Counted from the stretch's first letter, positions 38,566 through 49,109 are shown. The stretch: 64,000 bases of DNA from an uncultured Alphaproteobacteria bacterium (GCA_905479265.1 CAJQLX010000037.1:16161-80160), one strand, 5' to 3'. Notes: generated by a model from the sequence alone, not told the origin. Program-made: numbers and translations.

Positions 38566-38985
38566 TTACCCTCGATCAACAACGGGGATTTCTACCCCAG
38601 TCTCACGCAGTTCCGGGCGTTCCAGAACGATTTCCAAGATACCGTCGGCGACGGTTGCAGACTGCACGTCCAACCCCGGGCCAAGCGCGAAACGTCTTTG
38701 AAACGCACGGAATGCAATGCCGTTGTGGAAGTAATCACTGTCGTCCAAGCTGGCATTAGCCTCCCCCCGTTTACCAATCACCAACAGTTGATGAGGTTGG
38801 GCGATAAGGCGCAAATCGTCTTTGGTGAAGCCCGCGACGGCGATCCGAACGATGTAGGTGTTTTCGTCTTTGATGAGCACGTCATAGGGTGGATAGGCAT
38901 CGCCGCCTCGTTGCTTCGCCAAAAATTCCAAATGGCTGAAAAGCGGCTCGAAACCGAGCAGAGAAGGGTGCTCCAAGACGCTCAT
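38566..38985 (-). CDS. Hsp20/IbpA family small heat shock protein
   Basis: YPPYDVLIKDENTYIVRIAVAGFTKDDLRLIAQPHQLLVIGKR; FQRRFALGPGLDVQSATVADGILEIVLERP. Confidence 0.92.
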   Translation of the reverse strand: MSVLEHPSLLGFEPLFSHLEFLAKQRGGDAYPPYDVLIKDENTYIVRIAVAGFTKDDLRLIAQPHQLLVIGKRGEANASLDDSDYFHNGIAFRAFQRRFALGPGLDVQSATVADGILEIVLERPELRETGVEIPVVDRG

Positions 38986-39446
38986 TCGCTGAGTTTCCCA
39001 GTCCATTTCTGGAACGCTTCGATGGTCTCGGTCGATACGTAATGTTCGATCCCTTCGGCGTCGCGTTGTGCGGTGGCGTCGTCGATGCCGAGCGCGCAGA
39101 GGAATTCCACGACAATGCGATGACGCTCCCTTGATTCTTGCGCCAGCCCGGCGCCGGCATCGGTTAGGAAAATGGATCGATACGGTTGGGTGCTGACCAG
39201 CCCTTCTTTGACCAAGCGCGCAAGGATGCGGTTTACCGTGGCATGAGAAACGCCCATGCGGGCGGCAACATCGACGACCCGGGCTTCGCCCGTCGCTTTG
39301 ATCAGATCGTCGATCAATTCCACATAGTCTTGTGCGGTTTCGCTGCGACGGGCTTCACGCACCGCCTCAAAACCGGCGGCCTGTTGCTCGACAGGGGCAA
39401 GATCGGCATTCGTCGAATCGATGGGAGCAGATTTGGAAGAGCTCAA
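38982..39446 (-). CDS. mntR: Manganese-responsive transcriptional regulator MntR (DtxR family)
   Basis: AQDYVELIDDLIKATGEARVVDVAARMGVSHATVNRILARLVKEGLVSTQPYRSIFLTDAG; divergent from metal ABC operon. Confidence 0.92.
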   Translation of the reverse strand: MSSSKSAPIDSTNADLAPVEQQAAGFEAVREARRSETAQDYVELIDDLIKATGEARVVDVAARMGVSHATVNRILARLVKEGLVSTQPYRSIFLTDAGAGLAQESRERHRIVVEFLCALGIDDATAQRDAEGIEHYVSTETIEAFQKWTGKLSE

Positions 39447-39549
39447 CGTTTTTGGACGCCTGTACAGTTAAGCACCCCTTTTTGCAGTGTGAGAGGGCGA
39501 TTTCAAGGAAAGTGAGGCACTTTGTCTGCAATAATTCTGAGACCCTTGC

Positions 39550-39575
39550 ACAATGTGTAGCCTAAGCTACATTGT
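39550..39575. promoter_or_regulatory. Candidate MntR operator
   Basis: ACAAT-gt-GTAGC-ctaa-GCTAC-ATTGT inverted repeat between divergent mntR and the metal ABC transporter. Confidence 0.7.
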
Positions 39576-39590
39576 AGATCACTGGCTTCA

Positions 39591-40577
39591 TTGTTTGCGG
39601 TAAACGGACAAATCATGCGCGGTTTGGTGTTAAGCATCACTGTTTTTGTGTTTGGAATGGTCGCCTCTGCTTCCGCAGAAGGCCTGACCGTGCGCACGAC
39701 TACACGAATGCTCGCTGACCCGCTGGCCTACCTGTTGGCCGATCAAGCAGAGGTCACGGCGCTATTGGGTGCGGGAACCGATCCGCACACCTATCAACCA
39801 ACCCGCAAGGACGTCCGCCAGCTCGTCGAAGCCGATGCAGTGGTCTATCACGGGTTGCTTTTTGAGGCTCAGTTGCTGGGTTTGTTGAGCCAGCTTGAGC
39901 GGCGCAATCCGGTATTCGCAAGCGATGACGTCCAGGGGCCGGAACAGCTGCTGTTTGTCGAGGGATACGCAGACCCCCACACGTGGCACGATCCGGTGTT
40001 TTGGACCGAAACGGTCATCGCCGTGGCACAAAGCATGTCGCAAGACTTGGACTTGGTCCTGTCGGCAGACCGTATCGCGACGCTCCGCACGGCGGCGCGG
40101 TTGATCGATGAATGGATCACGCAGACTTTCGCACCGATACCGGTTGAGCAGCGCATTGTTGTGAGCGCGCACGACGCCTTTTCTTACTACGGGAAGCGCT
40201 ACGGCGTGAGCCTTGAGCCTCTGCTGGGGCTTTCTACGGCAAGTGAAACCAAGCTGGCCCGCGTCAACGAACTCGTTGAATTGATCGCCGAACGGGACAT
40301 CTCTGCGGTGTTTAGTGAGACATCGGTGGAAAGCGCTGGGATCGCCGCACTGCGCGAAGGCGCGGCGCAGCGCGGTGTTGATTTGCGATCCATGCCGCCG
40401 CTGTATTCTGATGCGCTGGGGCCGGCTGACAAACGTGGTGGTCAATATTTTGGAATGTTGATCGAAAACACGATCAATATTGTCGACGCCATTTCCGGCG
40501 AGCGCCCCTCGCTTTCCCCATCCGCGCAGATTTTTTTGGAGGCGCACGGCCTTCTCGCCACGGAGACGTTGCTATGA
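39591..40577 (+). CDS. Metal (Mn/Zn) ABC transporter substrate-binding protein
   Basis: ZnuA/SitA family: LLGAGTDPHTYQPTRKDVRQLVEADAVVYHGLLFE; DPHTWHDPVFW; VVSAHDAFSYYGKRYGV. Confidence 0.93.
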   Translation: MFAVNGQIMRGLVLSITVFVFGMVASASAEGLTVRTTTRMLADPLAYLLADQAEVTALLGAGTDPHTYQPTRKDVRQLVEADAVVYHGLLFEAQLLGLLSQLERRNPVFASDDVQGPEQLLFVEGYADPHTWHDPVFWTETVIAVAQSMSQDLDLVLSADRIATLRTAARLIDEWITQTFAPIPVEQRIVVSAHDAFSYYGKRYGVSLEPLLGLSTASETKLARVNELVELIAERDISAVFSETSVESAGIAALREGAAQRGVDLRSMPPLYSDALGPADKRGGQYFGMLIENTINIVDAISGERPSLSPSAQIFLEAHGLLATETLL

Positions 40578-41353
40578 ATGCCTTCACAAGCCTTTTCATG
40601 ATGACGGACAAGAGCGCTAGTCTCGCCCAGAAAACGGCAGTGGGGGTCTATGGACTGGCCGCCGGTTATGGCGGTGAAACCATTGTACGCGATGCAAGTT
40701 TTGAGGTGCAGCAAGGCGAGCGGCTGGCGATCATTGGACCCAATGGTGCGGGCAAATCGACGCTGCTCAAGGCCATGCTGGGCTTGATCAAGCCCCAGGC
40801 CGGTTCAGCGCGTTTCCTCGATCGACGCTTCAACGAAGTCCGTCAGCACGTGGCCTATGTCACCCAAGCCGACGACATTGACTGGCGCTTCCCCAGCAAA
40901 GTCCGCGATTTGGTTGCGATGGGGCGCGGGGTTCACTTGGGCCTGACCGGTCGGTTGAGTGCGCGGGATTGGCAGGCTGTCGATCGGGCGCTTGATGCTG
41001 TGAATAGCTTGGATTTAGCGCACCGGCCGCTGTCTGATCTATCGGGCGGACAACGCCGACGGGTTTTGCTGGCGCGCGCGCTGGTGCAGGATCCACAGAT
41101 TCTCATCATGGATGAGCCGTTTCAGGCGATTGACGAGGCCACGCGGGCTGCGTTGCTGAGCGTTTTGGATGATTTTCAGGACGACGGCAAAACCGCTATT
41201 ATTGTTCACCACAACCTCGGTGACGTGCGGGCTCTGTTTGATCGCGTGGTGTTGGTGGATGGCACAGTCACGGCGACGGGAACCCCGGAAGCGGTCTTTG
41301 ATGATCCCGCCTTTACCGCCGCCTTTGGTGCGATTGCGCATCGCGCTGCCTGA
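40574..41353 (+). CDS. Metal ABC transporter ATP-binding protein
   Basis: IIGPNGAGKSTLLKAMLGL; LSDLSGGQRRRVLLARALVQDPQILIMDEPFQAID. Confidence 0.95.
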   Translation: MNAFTSLFMMTDKSASLAQKTAVGVYGLAAGYGGETIVRDASFEVQQGERLAIIGPNGAGKSTLLKAMLGLIKPQAGSARFLDRRFNEVRQHVAYVTQADDIDWRFPSKVRDLVAMGRGVHLGLTGRLSARDWQAVDRALDAVNSLDLAHRPLSDLSGGQRRRVLLARALVQDPQILIMDEPFQAIDEATRAALLSVLDDFQDDGKTAIIVHHNLGDVRALFDRVVLVDGTVTATGTPEAVFDDPAFTAAFGAIAHRAA

Positions 41354-41377
41354 GGGTGTCATAGCACCGGAGGCGGG

Positions 41378-42229
41378 ATGGACTACAACACGCTCATTGT
41401 CTTAATCGGTTTATTGACCACCGGTGTTTTGCTGGGGGGCTTCGGGGCGCTTGTCTGTTTAAAAGGCGAAAACCTGACGGCGGATGTTGCGGCGCATGGC
41501 GTTGTTTCTGGTGTGGTGGCCTCTCAAGGCATCGTGGCGCTCTTTGGTCTCGCGTGGCTGGATGTTCCTTTGCTCTGGGTCTTTGGATTTGCGTCCTCAG
41601 CCTTGACGCTGGGTTTCATTTTCTGGGCACGGGGCCGAGGATACTCAGCAGGCGCAAGCCAAGCTCTGGCCATTGGTCTGGCCTATGGCGTCACGCTGGT
41701 TTTGATGAGCTTGGTGCAGGGCTTTGGCGCGTTCTCGACCAAGGGGCTGACGACACTGCTGCTGGGCGACGCTGCGACGCTGACGATCGGCCGCGTGATG
41801 CCGGCTTTGGTGGTGCTGATCATCATAGCGGCCGTATTCGCCGTTTTGCGCCGAGGGTTGATGAATTGGGTGCTGGACCCGCAATCATCGACGCTGCACG
41901 GCAATCAGCAAACGCTTGAGTTGATATGGATTGGGGCCACGGTGATTGTGGTTCTGACCTGCCTTCCGGCTTTAGGCCTGACGCTGTTGGTCGGGGGTAT
42001 GACATTGCCTGCGCTGATCGTTCGGCCTTGGGTCAAAGGTTTTGTACCACTGGTGATGGCCTCAGCGATTGTCGGCGGCGTGTTTGCTATGGCCGCTGGA
42101 TGGCTGAGCGCGGGCGTCTTGCCCTTGCCCACGGGCGCTTTGGTGATTGTCAGTCTCGGGGTGGGCTGGCTGCTCAGTTTCATGCTGGTGCGCTGCCTTG
42201 GCATCATAAGGCTCGATCATGCTGCTTAG
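41378..42229 (+). CDS. Metal ABC transporter permease
   Basis: ABC-3 family polytopic protein downstream of the ATPase (GALVCLKGENLTADVAAHGVVSGVV). Confidence 0.92.
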   Translation: MDYNTLIVLIGLLTTGVLLGGFGALVCLKGENLTADVAAHGVVSGVVASQGIVALFGLAWLDVPLLWVFGFASSALTLGFIFWARGRGYSAGASQALAIGLAYGVTLVLMSLVQGFGAFSTKGLTTLLLGDAATLTIGRVMPALVVLIIIAAVFAVLRRGLMNWVLDPQSSTLHGNQQTLELIWIGATVIVVLTCLPALGLTLLVGGMTLPALIVRPWVKGFVPLVMASAIVGGVFAMAAGWLSAGVLPLPTGALVIVSLGVGWLLSFMLVRCLGIIRLDHAA

Positions 42230-43127
42230 CCAAGATGTTCCCATTCTTCTCACGCTATTGAGTGCGGCTGTAACCGCCATTCTTGCCGGAAGTCTGCTGC
42301 TTCCCCGCGGTCAGATCATGATTTCTGAGGCGGCAAGCCACGCTGTGCTGCCCGGTTTGATTTTGGGCTTTGTGCTGTCTGGCGACCATGGTTGGGAAGT
42401 CCTGCTGGGGGCCGTTTTGGTCATTGCGCTCTTTGTCGTTGGTGTCGGCTGGCTTCGCACGCGCCACAGTTTTGGGGCTGGGGTGGAAATAGCGGCTCTG
42501 TTTCCGATTTTCTTTGGCGTTGGGATCATTGCGCTGAGCCTTACGGGTCTGGAAGATACCGGAATGATTGACGTGGATCACATTCTCTTTGGCTCGCTTG
42601 AATTGCTGCTTTGGTTCGAATTGGTCGATTGGCAGGATCTGTTGCGACCCGTCGTCTGGACCAGCGCGCCCCCGCAAATGACGGCATCCTTGGCGAGCTG
42701 CTTTCTGGGGTTGAGTCTGTGTCTTTTGGCGTATCCGTTCATCAACCGGTCTTTGATGGACCAAAGGTTCATGACGCTAAAAACACCGGTGGGCGCAGCT
42801 GTTGTCAAAGTGCTGGAAACACTGGTGATCGCCTTAGCCGCTGCTGCGTGTTTGCGGGCGGCGGGCGTGGTGGTGGCGATTGCACTGTTCAGCGCGCCGG
42901 TTATCGCGGGCTGGGCTTTTGCGCGGACGCTTTGGCAGGTCTGGTTGTGGGCGATTGCGGTGGCAATGCTCGCCATCATCCTGACGTACGCAACGAGTTT
43001 GGCCGCGCTCGCCGTCTTGGGCGTAGAGCCTCGACTGTCCGGCATATTGGCGCTGTGGGTGGTGGCATTGGCGACGCTTGCGGCGCCCCTTGCCCGGCAG
43101 CTCAAGCGTGCGCGTCCTTTGCCGTGA
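42219..43127 (+). CDS. Metal ABC transporter permease (second)
   Basis: ABC-3 family (LLLPRGQIMISEAASHAVLPGLILGFVLSG); overlaps preceding ORF. Confidence 0.92.
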   Translation: MLLSQDVPILLTLLSAAVTAILAGSLLLPRGQIMISEAASHAVLPGLILGFVLSGDHGWEVLLGAVLVIALFVVGVGWLRTRHSFGAGVEIAALFPIFFGVGIIALSLTGLEDTGMIDVDHILFGSLELLLWFELVDWQDLLRPVVWTSAPPQMTASLASCFLGLSLCLLAYPFINRSLMDQRFMTLKTPVGAAVVKVLETLVIALAAAACLRAAGVVVAIALFSAPVIAGWAFARTLWQVWLWAIAVAMLAIILTYATSLAALAVLGVEPRLSGILALWVVALATLAAPLARQLKRARPLP

Positions 43128-43142
43128 CGTTCAGCGGCGGGG

Positions 43143-43508
43143 CTAGCGTGGGCACTGAACCGTGCTGATCCACTGACCATTGGCGAATTGAGCCGGGCTC
43201 ATTTGAGCGGAAGCCCCGCATTGAGCCGTAATCGCCTGATAAATCATCTGTTGGGCTTCGGCCTGTGAATTGGCAAAGACGCCGATGACTTGCGGCTGCA
43301 CCATCGGTGCAGGGTTCGCCAAAGAGTGCTGGACCGACGTTGCGTAGGGGTTTGTACCGCCGACAATCACGTCATTGACTGTCTCTGGCTGGCTCAGCTC
43401 AAAGAACGGCGCGAACGCATCGCGCGTGGTTCCTGAGAGCGAACCGCAGCCCGCGATGCCAAGGGTGGCACCCGCGAGACCTGCGATGAGAAATGTTCGA
43501 AGAAGCAT
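43143..43508 (-). CDS. Putative lipoprotein
   Basis: Lipobox-like MLLRTFLIAGLAGATLGIAGC. Confidence 0.65.
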   Translation of the reverse strand: MLLRTFLIAGLAGATLGIAGCGSLSGTTRDAFAPFFELSQPETVNDVIVGGTNPYATSVQHSLANPAPMVQPQVIGVFANSQAEAQQMIYQAITAQCGASAQMSPAQFANGQWISTVQCPR

Positions 43509-43575
43509 GCTAAATTCGACACCACTTAAAAGAGTGCCACGAATTTCGCATAAGTCTCTTTTATCTGCAATGCGC

Positions 43576-43824
43576 CTACCGGCTTATCACCTGTTTTGAT
43601 GGGGAGAGTGACATTTCAATGATGGTGGAGTCTTTCCGACACGCCATCGCAACCCGTGCTGATAAGTCAGCCAAGCGCTCTGCTTCATCTTCTAACGCCT
43701 CACCCACCTCAGGGCCCCAGTCTTGGAGGGCTTGTGGTGTGTCTGCCAGGAGCTCAAGATGGTCAATAATTTGTCGCAGCTGCAAGTGTAGGGCCGGCAA
43801 ACTGATTTGAGGCACATTAGACAT
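43576..43824 (-). CDS. Small hypothetical protein
   Basis: 82-aa helical product from internal Met MSNVPQ. Confidence 0.45.
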   Translation of the reverse strand: MSNVPQISLPALHLQLRQIIDHLELLADTPQALQDWGPEVGEALEDEAERLADLSARVAMACRKDSTIIEMSLSPSKQVISR

Positions 43825-44038
43825 AAGATCTCCTTCTTGCTCAAGCGCGAGATGTGGTGGATAAAAATTCTTGCCTAAGTATCTAGAAACTTCAGTAAGC
43901 TTAGTCAGCTTCAAAGATGCACTTAGAAAAATGCAAAAATGAGCGGTTTTCCACTAAATTGCCCAAAAAATAGGATGCCATGCGACAAATTGAATAATTT
44001 TCGCGGGATTATCGTGTTTGGTGACTGAGATCGAGGAG

Positions 44039-44114
<76 letters not shown>

Positions 44115-44229
44115 ACGCGGCTGGAAACGGACCCTGTATAACCAACTTATACCGGGCTTGTCGAAGCCTATTTTCAAAAAAATAGGCTTCGATTGTAAAG
44201 GGATTGATTACCCCTGTATTCCAGCTGAA

Positions 44230-44715
44230 TTAGCTGTCTTCGTCGAGACCCGTTTCCAGCCCTTCGACAGGAAGTGCGCCTTCGACAAGTTCGTCATCAT
44301 CGTCGAGCAACGTGTCGTCATCGACCTTGTTGTCGTCTTCTTCACCGAACTCGTCATCCAAAGAAACTTCGCCGTCATCATCGACAACGAGATCCGTGTC
44401 GCCATCTTTGAGGGTGTCTGTGTCAACTTCGTCCAAAGCGACAGCGGCAATTTCTTCTTCTTCTTCTTCCTCATCATCGCCGTCGGCGCTGGTCTTCGCT
44501 GCATCTTCCAATTCGACATCTGGCGATGCCTCTTCTTTGGCTGAAGCAACAGCCGCAGCTGCCACGCGACCGCGCCGTGAACGCATCACGGCTTCGGGGT
44601 CATACTCCGTCCCACAGGATGGGCACACGGGAGGTTCTTTATTCAGATCGTAGTAGCGGGCCGCGCAGCTCTGACAGATGCGCTTGATTCCGTACTCTTG
44701 TTCCAATTCGGGCAT
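44230..44715 (-). CDS. TIGR02300-type protein (N-terminal zinc ribbon, acidic C-terminus)
   Basis: GIKRICQSCAARYYDLNKEPPVCPSCGTEYDPE then Asp/Glu-rich tail. Confidence 0.9.
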   Translation of the reverse strand: MPELEQEYGIKRICQSCAARYYDLNKEPPVCPSCGTEYDPEAVMRSRRGRVAAAAVASAKEEASPDVELEDAAKTSADGDDEEEEEEEIAAVALDEVDTDTLKDGDTDLVVDDDGEVSLDDEFGEEDDNKVDDDTLLDDDDELVEGALPVEGLETGLDEDS

Positions 44716-44889
44716 ACAGCCAGCCTCGATAATTTCGATTTCTTAAGCTCTTGGAACCAACATAGGCTGGCTAGTGTGTCAATGCCGACGAAGGCTCCTT
44801 GCCATGCGGTTCTCTCGGTCGAGCCGTGCTTTTCGTCTCTCCCTGCCTCTATGCTAGGGTCGAAAAGCTAGAAATTACACGAGATATTC

Positions 44890-46218
44890 ATGTCCAGCTT
44901 GCCTCTCGAACCCGCAAAAAGTCTCCCGGCGCAAAACCTTAGAGGTACCGTACGGGTGCCTGGCGATAAGTCGATTTCACACCGCTCGCTGATGTTTGGC
45001 ACGCTGGCTGTGGGGGAAACCCGCGTCAGTGGTCTGCTCACGGGCGAAGACGTGATGGCAACGGGCGAGGCCATGCGTCGTCTTGGGGCTCAGATCGAGC
45101 GGGACGGTGACGACTACGTGGTGAACGGGGTTGGCGTCGGCGGACTGCGAGAGCCGTCGTTGCCGCTGGATATGGGAAACTCCGGGACAAGCACGCGGCT
45201 GATCCTTGGGATGCTCGCGACGCACGATCTAACGGCCGTTGTTTTTGGGGACGCCTCGCTCAACAAGCGTCCTATGGCGCGGGTCACGGTTCCTTTGAGC
45301 CAGTTTGGTGCCAGCTTCATGGCGCGCTCTGGTGATCGATTGCCGCTGGCGGTCACGGGAACGGCCAATGCCATGCCGGTCACGTATGTCTCGCCGCTTG
45401 CCTCAGCCCAGGTCAAATCTGCGGTGTTGTTGGCGGGTTTGAATGCGCCGGGGCAAACGACCTTGGTTGAGCCAACCCCCACACGCGACCACACAGAACG
45501 CATGTTGCGCGGGTTTGGCGCCGAAGTTTCAACGGCGGAAACAGATCAAGGGCTGGCGATTACCCTAACGGGCCAGCCAACGCTAAAGGCGACCCCCGTT
45601 GTGGTGCCGGGCGACCCCAGCTCAGCCGCCTTCCTCGCGGTGGCGGGTTCCATTGTGCCGGGATCGGCTTTGTTGATCGAAAACGTCATGCAGAATGGTC
45701 ACCGAACAGGCGTGTTTCAATCGTTGATCGATATGGGCGCCGATCTGAGTTTGCAGAACCAGCGTGACGTTGCCGGTGAAACGGTCGCTGATGTTGCCGT
45801 TTCCGCTTCTTCCCTGACGGGCTGTTTGATCCCTGCTGAGCGTGCGCCGTCGCAAATTGATGAATACCCCATCCTGTCGGTTGCTGCCGCCGTGGCGCAA
45901 GGCACCACACGGATGGAGGGCTTGGAAGAACTGCGCGTGAAGGAATCCGATCGGTTGCAGGGAATCATCGATATGCTGACGGCTGCCGGTGTGACGACGC
46001 GCAGCGGCGAAGACTGGCTGGAAATCGATGGTATGGGCGGCTCTGTACCGGGTGGGGGCGAGGTTCTGACTGAACTCGATCACCGCCGGGCGATGTCCAC
46101 GTTGGTTTTGGGTATGGTGTCTGACAAAGGCATGGCGGTTGACGACAAAAACTGCATCCTCACCTCATTCCCCACCTTTGTTGATCTGTTCAACGGGCTG
46201 GGTGCCCAGCTCGCATGA
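44890..46218 (+). CDS. aroA: 3-phosphoshikimate 1-carboxyvinyltransferase
   Basis: GDKSISHRSLMFGTLAVGETRVSGLL; LDMGNSGTSTRLI; VVPGDPSSAAFL. Confidence 0.97.
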   Translation: MSSLPLEPAKSLPAQNLRGTVRVPGDKSISHRSLMFGTLAVGETRVSGLLTGEDVMATGEAMRRLGAQIERDGDDYVVNGVGVGGLREPSLPLDMGNSGTSTRLILGMLATHDLTAVVFGDASLNKRPMARVTVPLSQFGASFMARSGDRLPLAVTGTANAMPVTYVSPLASAQVKSAVLLAGLNAPGQTTLVEPTPTRDHTERMLRGFGAEVSTAETDQGLAITLTGQPTLKATPVVVPGDPSSAAFLAVAGSIVPGSALLIENVMQNGHRTGVFQSLIDMGADLSLQNQRDVAGETVADVAVSASSLTGCLIPAERAPSQIDEYPILSVAAAVAQGTTRMEGLEELRVKESDRLQGIIDMLTAAGVTTRSGEDWLEIDGMGGSVPGGGEVLTELDHRRAMSTLVLGMVSDKGMAVDDKNCILTSFPTFVDLFNGLGAQLA

Positions 46219-46841
46219 TTATCGCGATCGACGGACCGGCTGCTGCGGGTAAGGGCACGTTGGCCCGGCGATTGGCGGCGCATTTTGATTTCGCCTACCT
46301 TGATAGTGGCGCGCTGTATCGCGCCGTTGGTGCCAAAGCGCTGGACCAATCGATCGATTTGGATGATGTCGCGGGGCTGGTTGTTCTGGCCTCAGGGCTG
46401 ATTGGCGAAGACATGGCCCACCCGCATTTGCGAACGCCAGCGGTCAGCGAAGCGGCTTCTCGCGTGGCGGCGTTGACCCCCGTGCGGGAGGCTTTGAAGG
46501 ATTTTCAGCGCAATTTCGCCGACTCGCCCCCCGGCGGAAAGGCCGGAGCTGTGCTCGATGGGCGTGATATTGGGACAGTTATTTGTCCTTATGCGACTTT
46601 CAAGCTGTTCATTACGGCCAACCGAAATGTCAGGGCAGAACGCCGTTGGTTGGAGTTGCGGGAAAAAGACCCGAGCGTTATATACGACCGTGTTTTCAAC
46701 GACTTGGTTGTTCGTGATAGGCGCGATGAAACTCGACAAGATTCGCCTCTAAGACCGGCAGACGATGCAACGTTGATTGATACGTCAATGCTCACGGCCG
46801 ATCAGGTTTTTGAGCAAGCGCTATCCGTCATCGCATCTTGA
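46215..46841 (+). CDS. cmk: Cytidylate kinase
   Basis: IIAIDGPAAAGKGTLARRLAAHFDFAYLDSGALYRAVG; VLDGRDIGTVICP. Confidence 0.97.
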   Translation: MIIAIDGPAAAGKGTLARRLAAHFDFAYLDSGALYRAVGAKALDQSIDLDDVAGLVVLASGLIGEDMAHPHLRTPAVSEAASRVAALTPVREALKDFQRNFADSPPGGKAGAVLDGRDIGTVICPYATFKLFITANRNVRAERRWLELREKDPSVIYDRVFNDLVVRDRRDETRQDSPLRPADDATLIDTSMLTADQVFEQALSVIAS

Positions 46842-47014
46842 GACTTTCGTAAGCGAAAACCTGAGGCTGGATTGGTTGATAGGAGAGGCTCTTTGCTGAT
46901 CTGAGGCTGGTCCGGATTTCAACTTAAACCCAAACCCTTGGGGTGTTCCTGTTCACAGGACCGCGCCAAAGTCCGGCCTTCGGGTCGGGTATCATTTACA
47001 GGAAATCTAACAGA

Positions 47015-48691
47015 ATGGCAGAAGCCGCCATGGAGTCCTTCGCGGATCTCCTCAACGAAACAATGGGCGACACCCTCGAAGGGTCCGTCCTCTCCGGTAC
47101 CGTATTGAACATCGAAAATGATCTGGTGATCATCGATGTCGGCCTAAAGTCTGAAGGCCGCGTACCCCTTAAAGAATTCACGATGCCCGGCCAAGAGCCG
47201 ACCATCAAAGCCGGCGACACCGTAGAAGTGTTCGTGGAGCGCTACGAGAACAAAGACGGCGAAGTGATGCTGTCTCGTGACAAAGCGCGCCGCGAAGAAG
47301 CTTGGGTTGAGCTGGAAAAGAAGTTCAACGACGGCGTTCGCGTCGAAGGTGTTATCTTCAACCGCGTCAAGGGTGGCTTTACCGTCGACCTGGGCGGGGC
47401 TGTTGCCTTCTTGCCTGGTTCACAGGTTGATATCCGCCCCGTGCGCGATGTCGCTCCGCTGATGAACAATGCGCAGCCATTCCAGATTCTGAAAATGGAC
47501 AAGGCGCGCGGCAACATCGTTGTTTCCCGTCGTGCCGTTCTGGAAGAAGCGCGCGCTGAACAGCGTCAGGAGCTGATCCAGAACCTCGAAGAGGGTAGCG
47601 TACTGCAGGGTGTTGTTAAGAACATCACCGATTACGGTGCATTCGTTGATCTGGGCGGCGTAGACGGTCTGTTGCACGTGACCGACATTTCGTGGCGTCG
47701 CATCAATCACCCGTCCGAGGTTCTGACTGTTGGTCAGTCCGTCGAAGTTCAGGTGATCAAGTTCAACCGCGAAACACAGCGGATCTCGCTGGGTATGAAG
47801 CAGCTTGAAACGGATCCTTGGGAAACGGTTGCTGCTGAATTCCCAGTTGGTACCAAGTTCAATGGCCGCGTGACGAACATCACCGACTACGGTGCATTCG
47901 TTGAATTGCTGCCGGGCATCGAAGGTCTGGTGCACGTTTCCGAAATGTCCTGGACAAAGAAGAACGTCCACCCGGGCAAGATCGTTTCCACGTCTCAGGA
48001 AGTTGAAGTTGTCATCCTCGACGTTGACACCTCCAAGCGCCGTATTTCCCTTGGTCTCAAGCAGACCATGCAGAACCCATGGGAAGCGTTCCTGGACAGC
48101 AACCCCGTTGGTTCCTCCATCGAAGGCGAAATTCGCAACATCACCGAATTCGGTCTGTTCGTTGGCCTCGAAGGCGACATCGACGGCATGGTTCACCTGT
48201 CGGACATCGACTGGAACCGTGTTGGCGAAGAAGCGGTCAAGGATTACACCAAGGGTGAATCTGTATCCGCCAAAGTCCTCGACGTTGACGTTGAGAAAGA
48301 GCGTATTTCTTTGGGCATCAAGCAGCTCGAAGACGATCCGTTTGCCAATGCTATGGACGGCCTGAAGCGCGGTCAGGTGGTTACCACCGTGATTACGCAG
48401 GTTCAGGACAATGGCATCGAGGTTCAGGTGACTGACGGTGTGACGGGCTTTATCCGTCGTTCCGATCTGGCACGTGACCGTGATGACCAGCGTACGGATC
48501 GCTTTGCTGTTGGTGAGAAGGTGGATGCGAAAATCACCGCCATCGACTCCAAGACACGCAAGATCTCCTTGTCCATCAAGGCACGTGAAACTGAGGAAGA
48601 GCAGGAAGCAATGGCCGAGTACGGTTCCACTGACTCCGGCGCGTCCTTGGGCGACATTCTGGGCGAAGCGCTCAAGAAGGGCCGCACCTAG
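47015..48691 (+). CDS. rpsA: 30S ribosomal protein S1
   Basis: Multiple S1 repeats ([25 protein letters not shown]...); aroA-cmk-rpsA-ihfB order. Confidence 0.97.
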   Translation: MAEAAMESFADLLNETMGDTLEGSVLSGTVLNIENDLVIIDVGLKSEGRVPLKEFTMPGQEPTIKAGDTVEVFVERYENKDGEVMLSRDKARREEAWVELEKKFNDGVRVEGVIFNRVKGGFTVDLGGAVAFLPGSQVDIRPVRDVAPLMNNAQPFQILKMDKARGNIVVSRRAVLEEARAEQRQELIQNLEEGSVLQGVVKNITDYGAFVDLGGVDGLLHVTDISWRRINHPSEVLTVGQSVEVQVIKFNRETQRISLGMKQLETDPWETVAAEFPVGTKFNGRVTNITDYGAFVELLPGIEGLVHVSEMSWTKKNVHPGKIVSTSQEVEVVILDVDTSKRRISLGLKQTMQNPWEAFLDSNPVGSSIEGEIRNITEFGLFVGLEGDIDGMVHLSDIDWNRVGEEAVKDYTKGESVSAKVLDVDVEKERISLGIKQLEDDPFANAMDGLKRGQVVTTVITQVQDNGIEVQVTDGVTGFIRRSDLARDRDDQRTDRFAVGEKVDAKITAIDSKTRKISLSIKARETEEEQEAMAEYGSTDSGASLGDILGEALKKGRT

Positions 48692-48716
48692 CACGGGTCT
48701 GAAGCTCAATCGTAAG

Positions 48717-48747
48717 CATGCGGCGCAACAGGGGGTTGTGCCGCATG
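48717..48747 (+). terminator. Hairpin between rpsA and ihfB (terminator/attenuator-like, weak U-tract)
   Basis: CATGCGGCGCAAC-aggggg-TTGTGCCGCATG. Confidence 0.55.
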
Positions 48748-48794
48748 TTTCGGTGAACTTCACAGGACAACTGCCAGAGAGTTTGGGGGACACC

Positions 48795-49088
48795 ATGACA
48801 AAATCTGAGCTGATCCAACTTGTCGCTTCGGATAATCCGCACCTTTATCTGCGGGATATCACCAAAATCGTGAACACGGTTTTCGATGAAATCACTGAGG
48901 GCTTGACCCAAGGGGATCGCATCGAGCTTCGTGGTTTTGGCGCCTTCTCTGTGAAGGTTCGAAAGGCCAGAACGGGCCGCAACCCACGCTCTGGTGAGCC
49001 GGTTGAGGTTTCTGAAAAGGCTATTCCTTACTTCAAAACCGGCAAGCAGCTCCACGAGCGCTTGAACGACAGCGAAGCCAGCGACTAG
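48795..49088 (+). CDS. ihfB: Integration host factor subunit beta
   Basis: [68 protein letters not shown]. Confidence 0.95.
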   Translation: MTKSELIQLVASDNPHLYLRDITKIVNTVFDEITEGLTQGDRIELRGFGAFSVKVRKARTGRNPRSGEPVEVSEKAIPYFKTGKQLHERLNDSEASD

Positions 49089-49109
49089 GCTTGCAGAAAT
49101 GTAGTTTGA

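Noticed and set aside
44290-44530. Triplet microsatellite/repeat (TTC/ATC runs)
   Set aside because: Explained by the acidic Asp/Glu-rich C-terminus of the encoded protein.
44312-44653. 113-aa serine-rich plus-strand ORF (SSSSSSSSSP...)
   Set aside because: Antisense of the Asp/Glu codon runs in the TIGR02300-type gene; a low-complexity artefact.
47420-48796. 458-aa minus-strand ORF opposite rpsA
   Set aside because: Shadow of the S1 gene's repetitive codons; no independent evidence.
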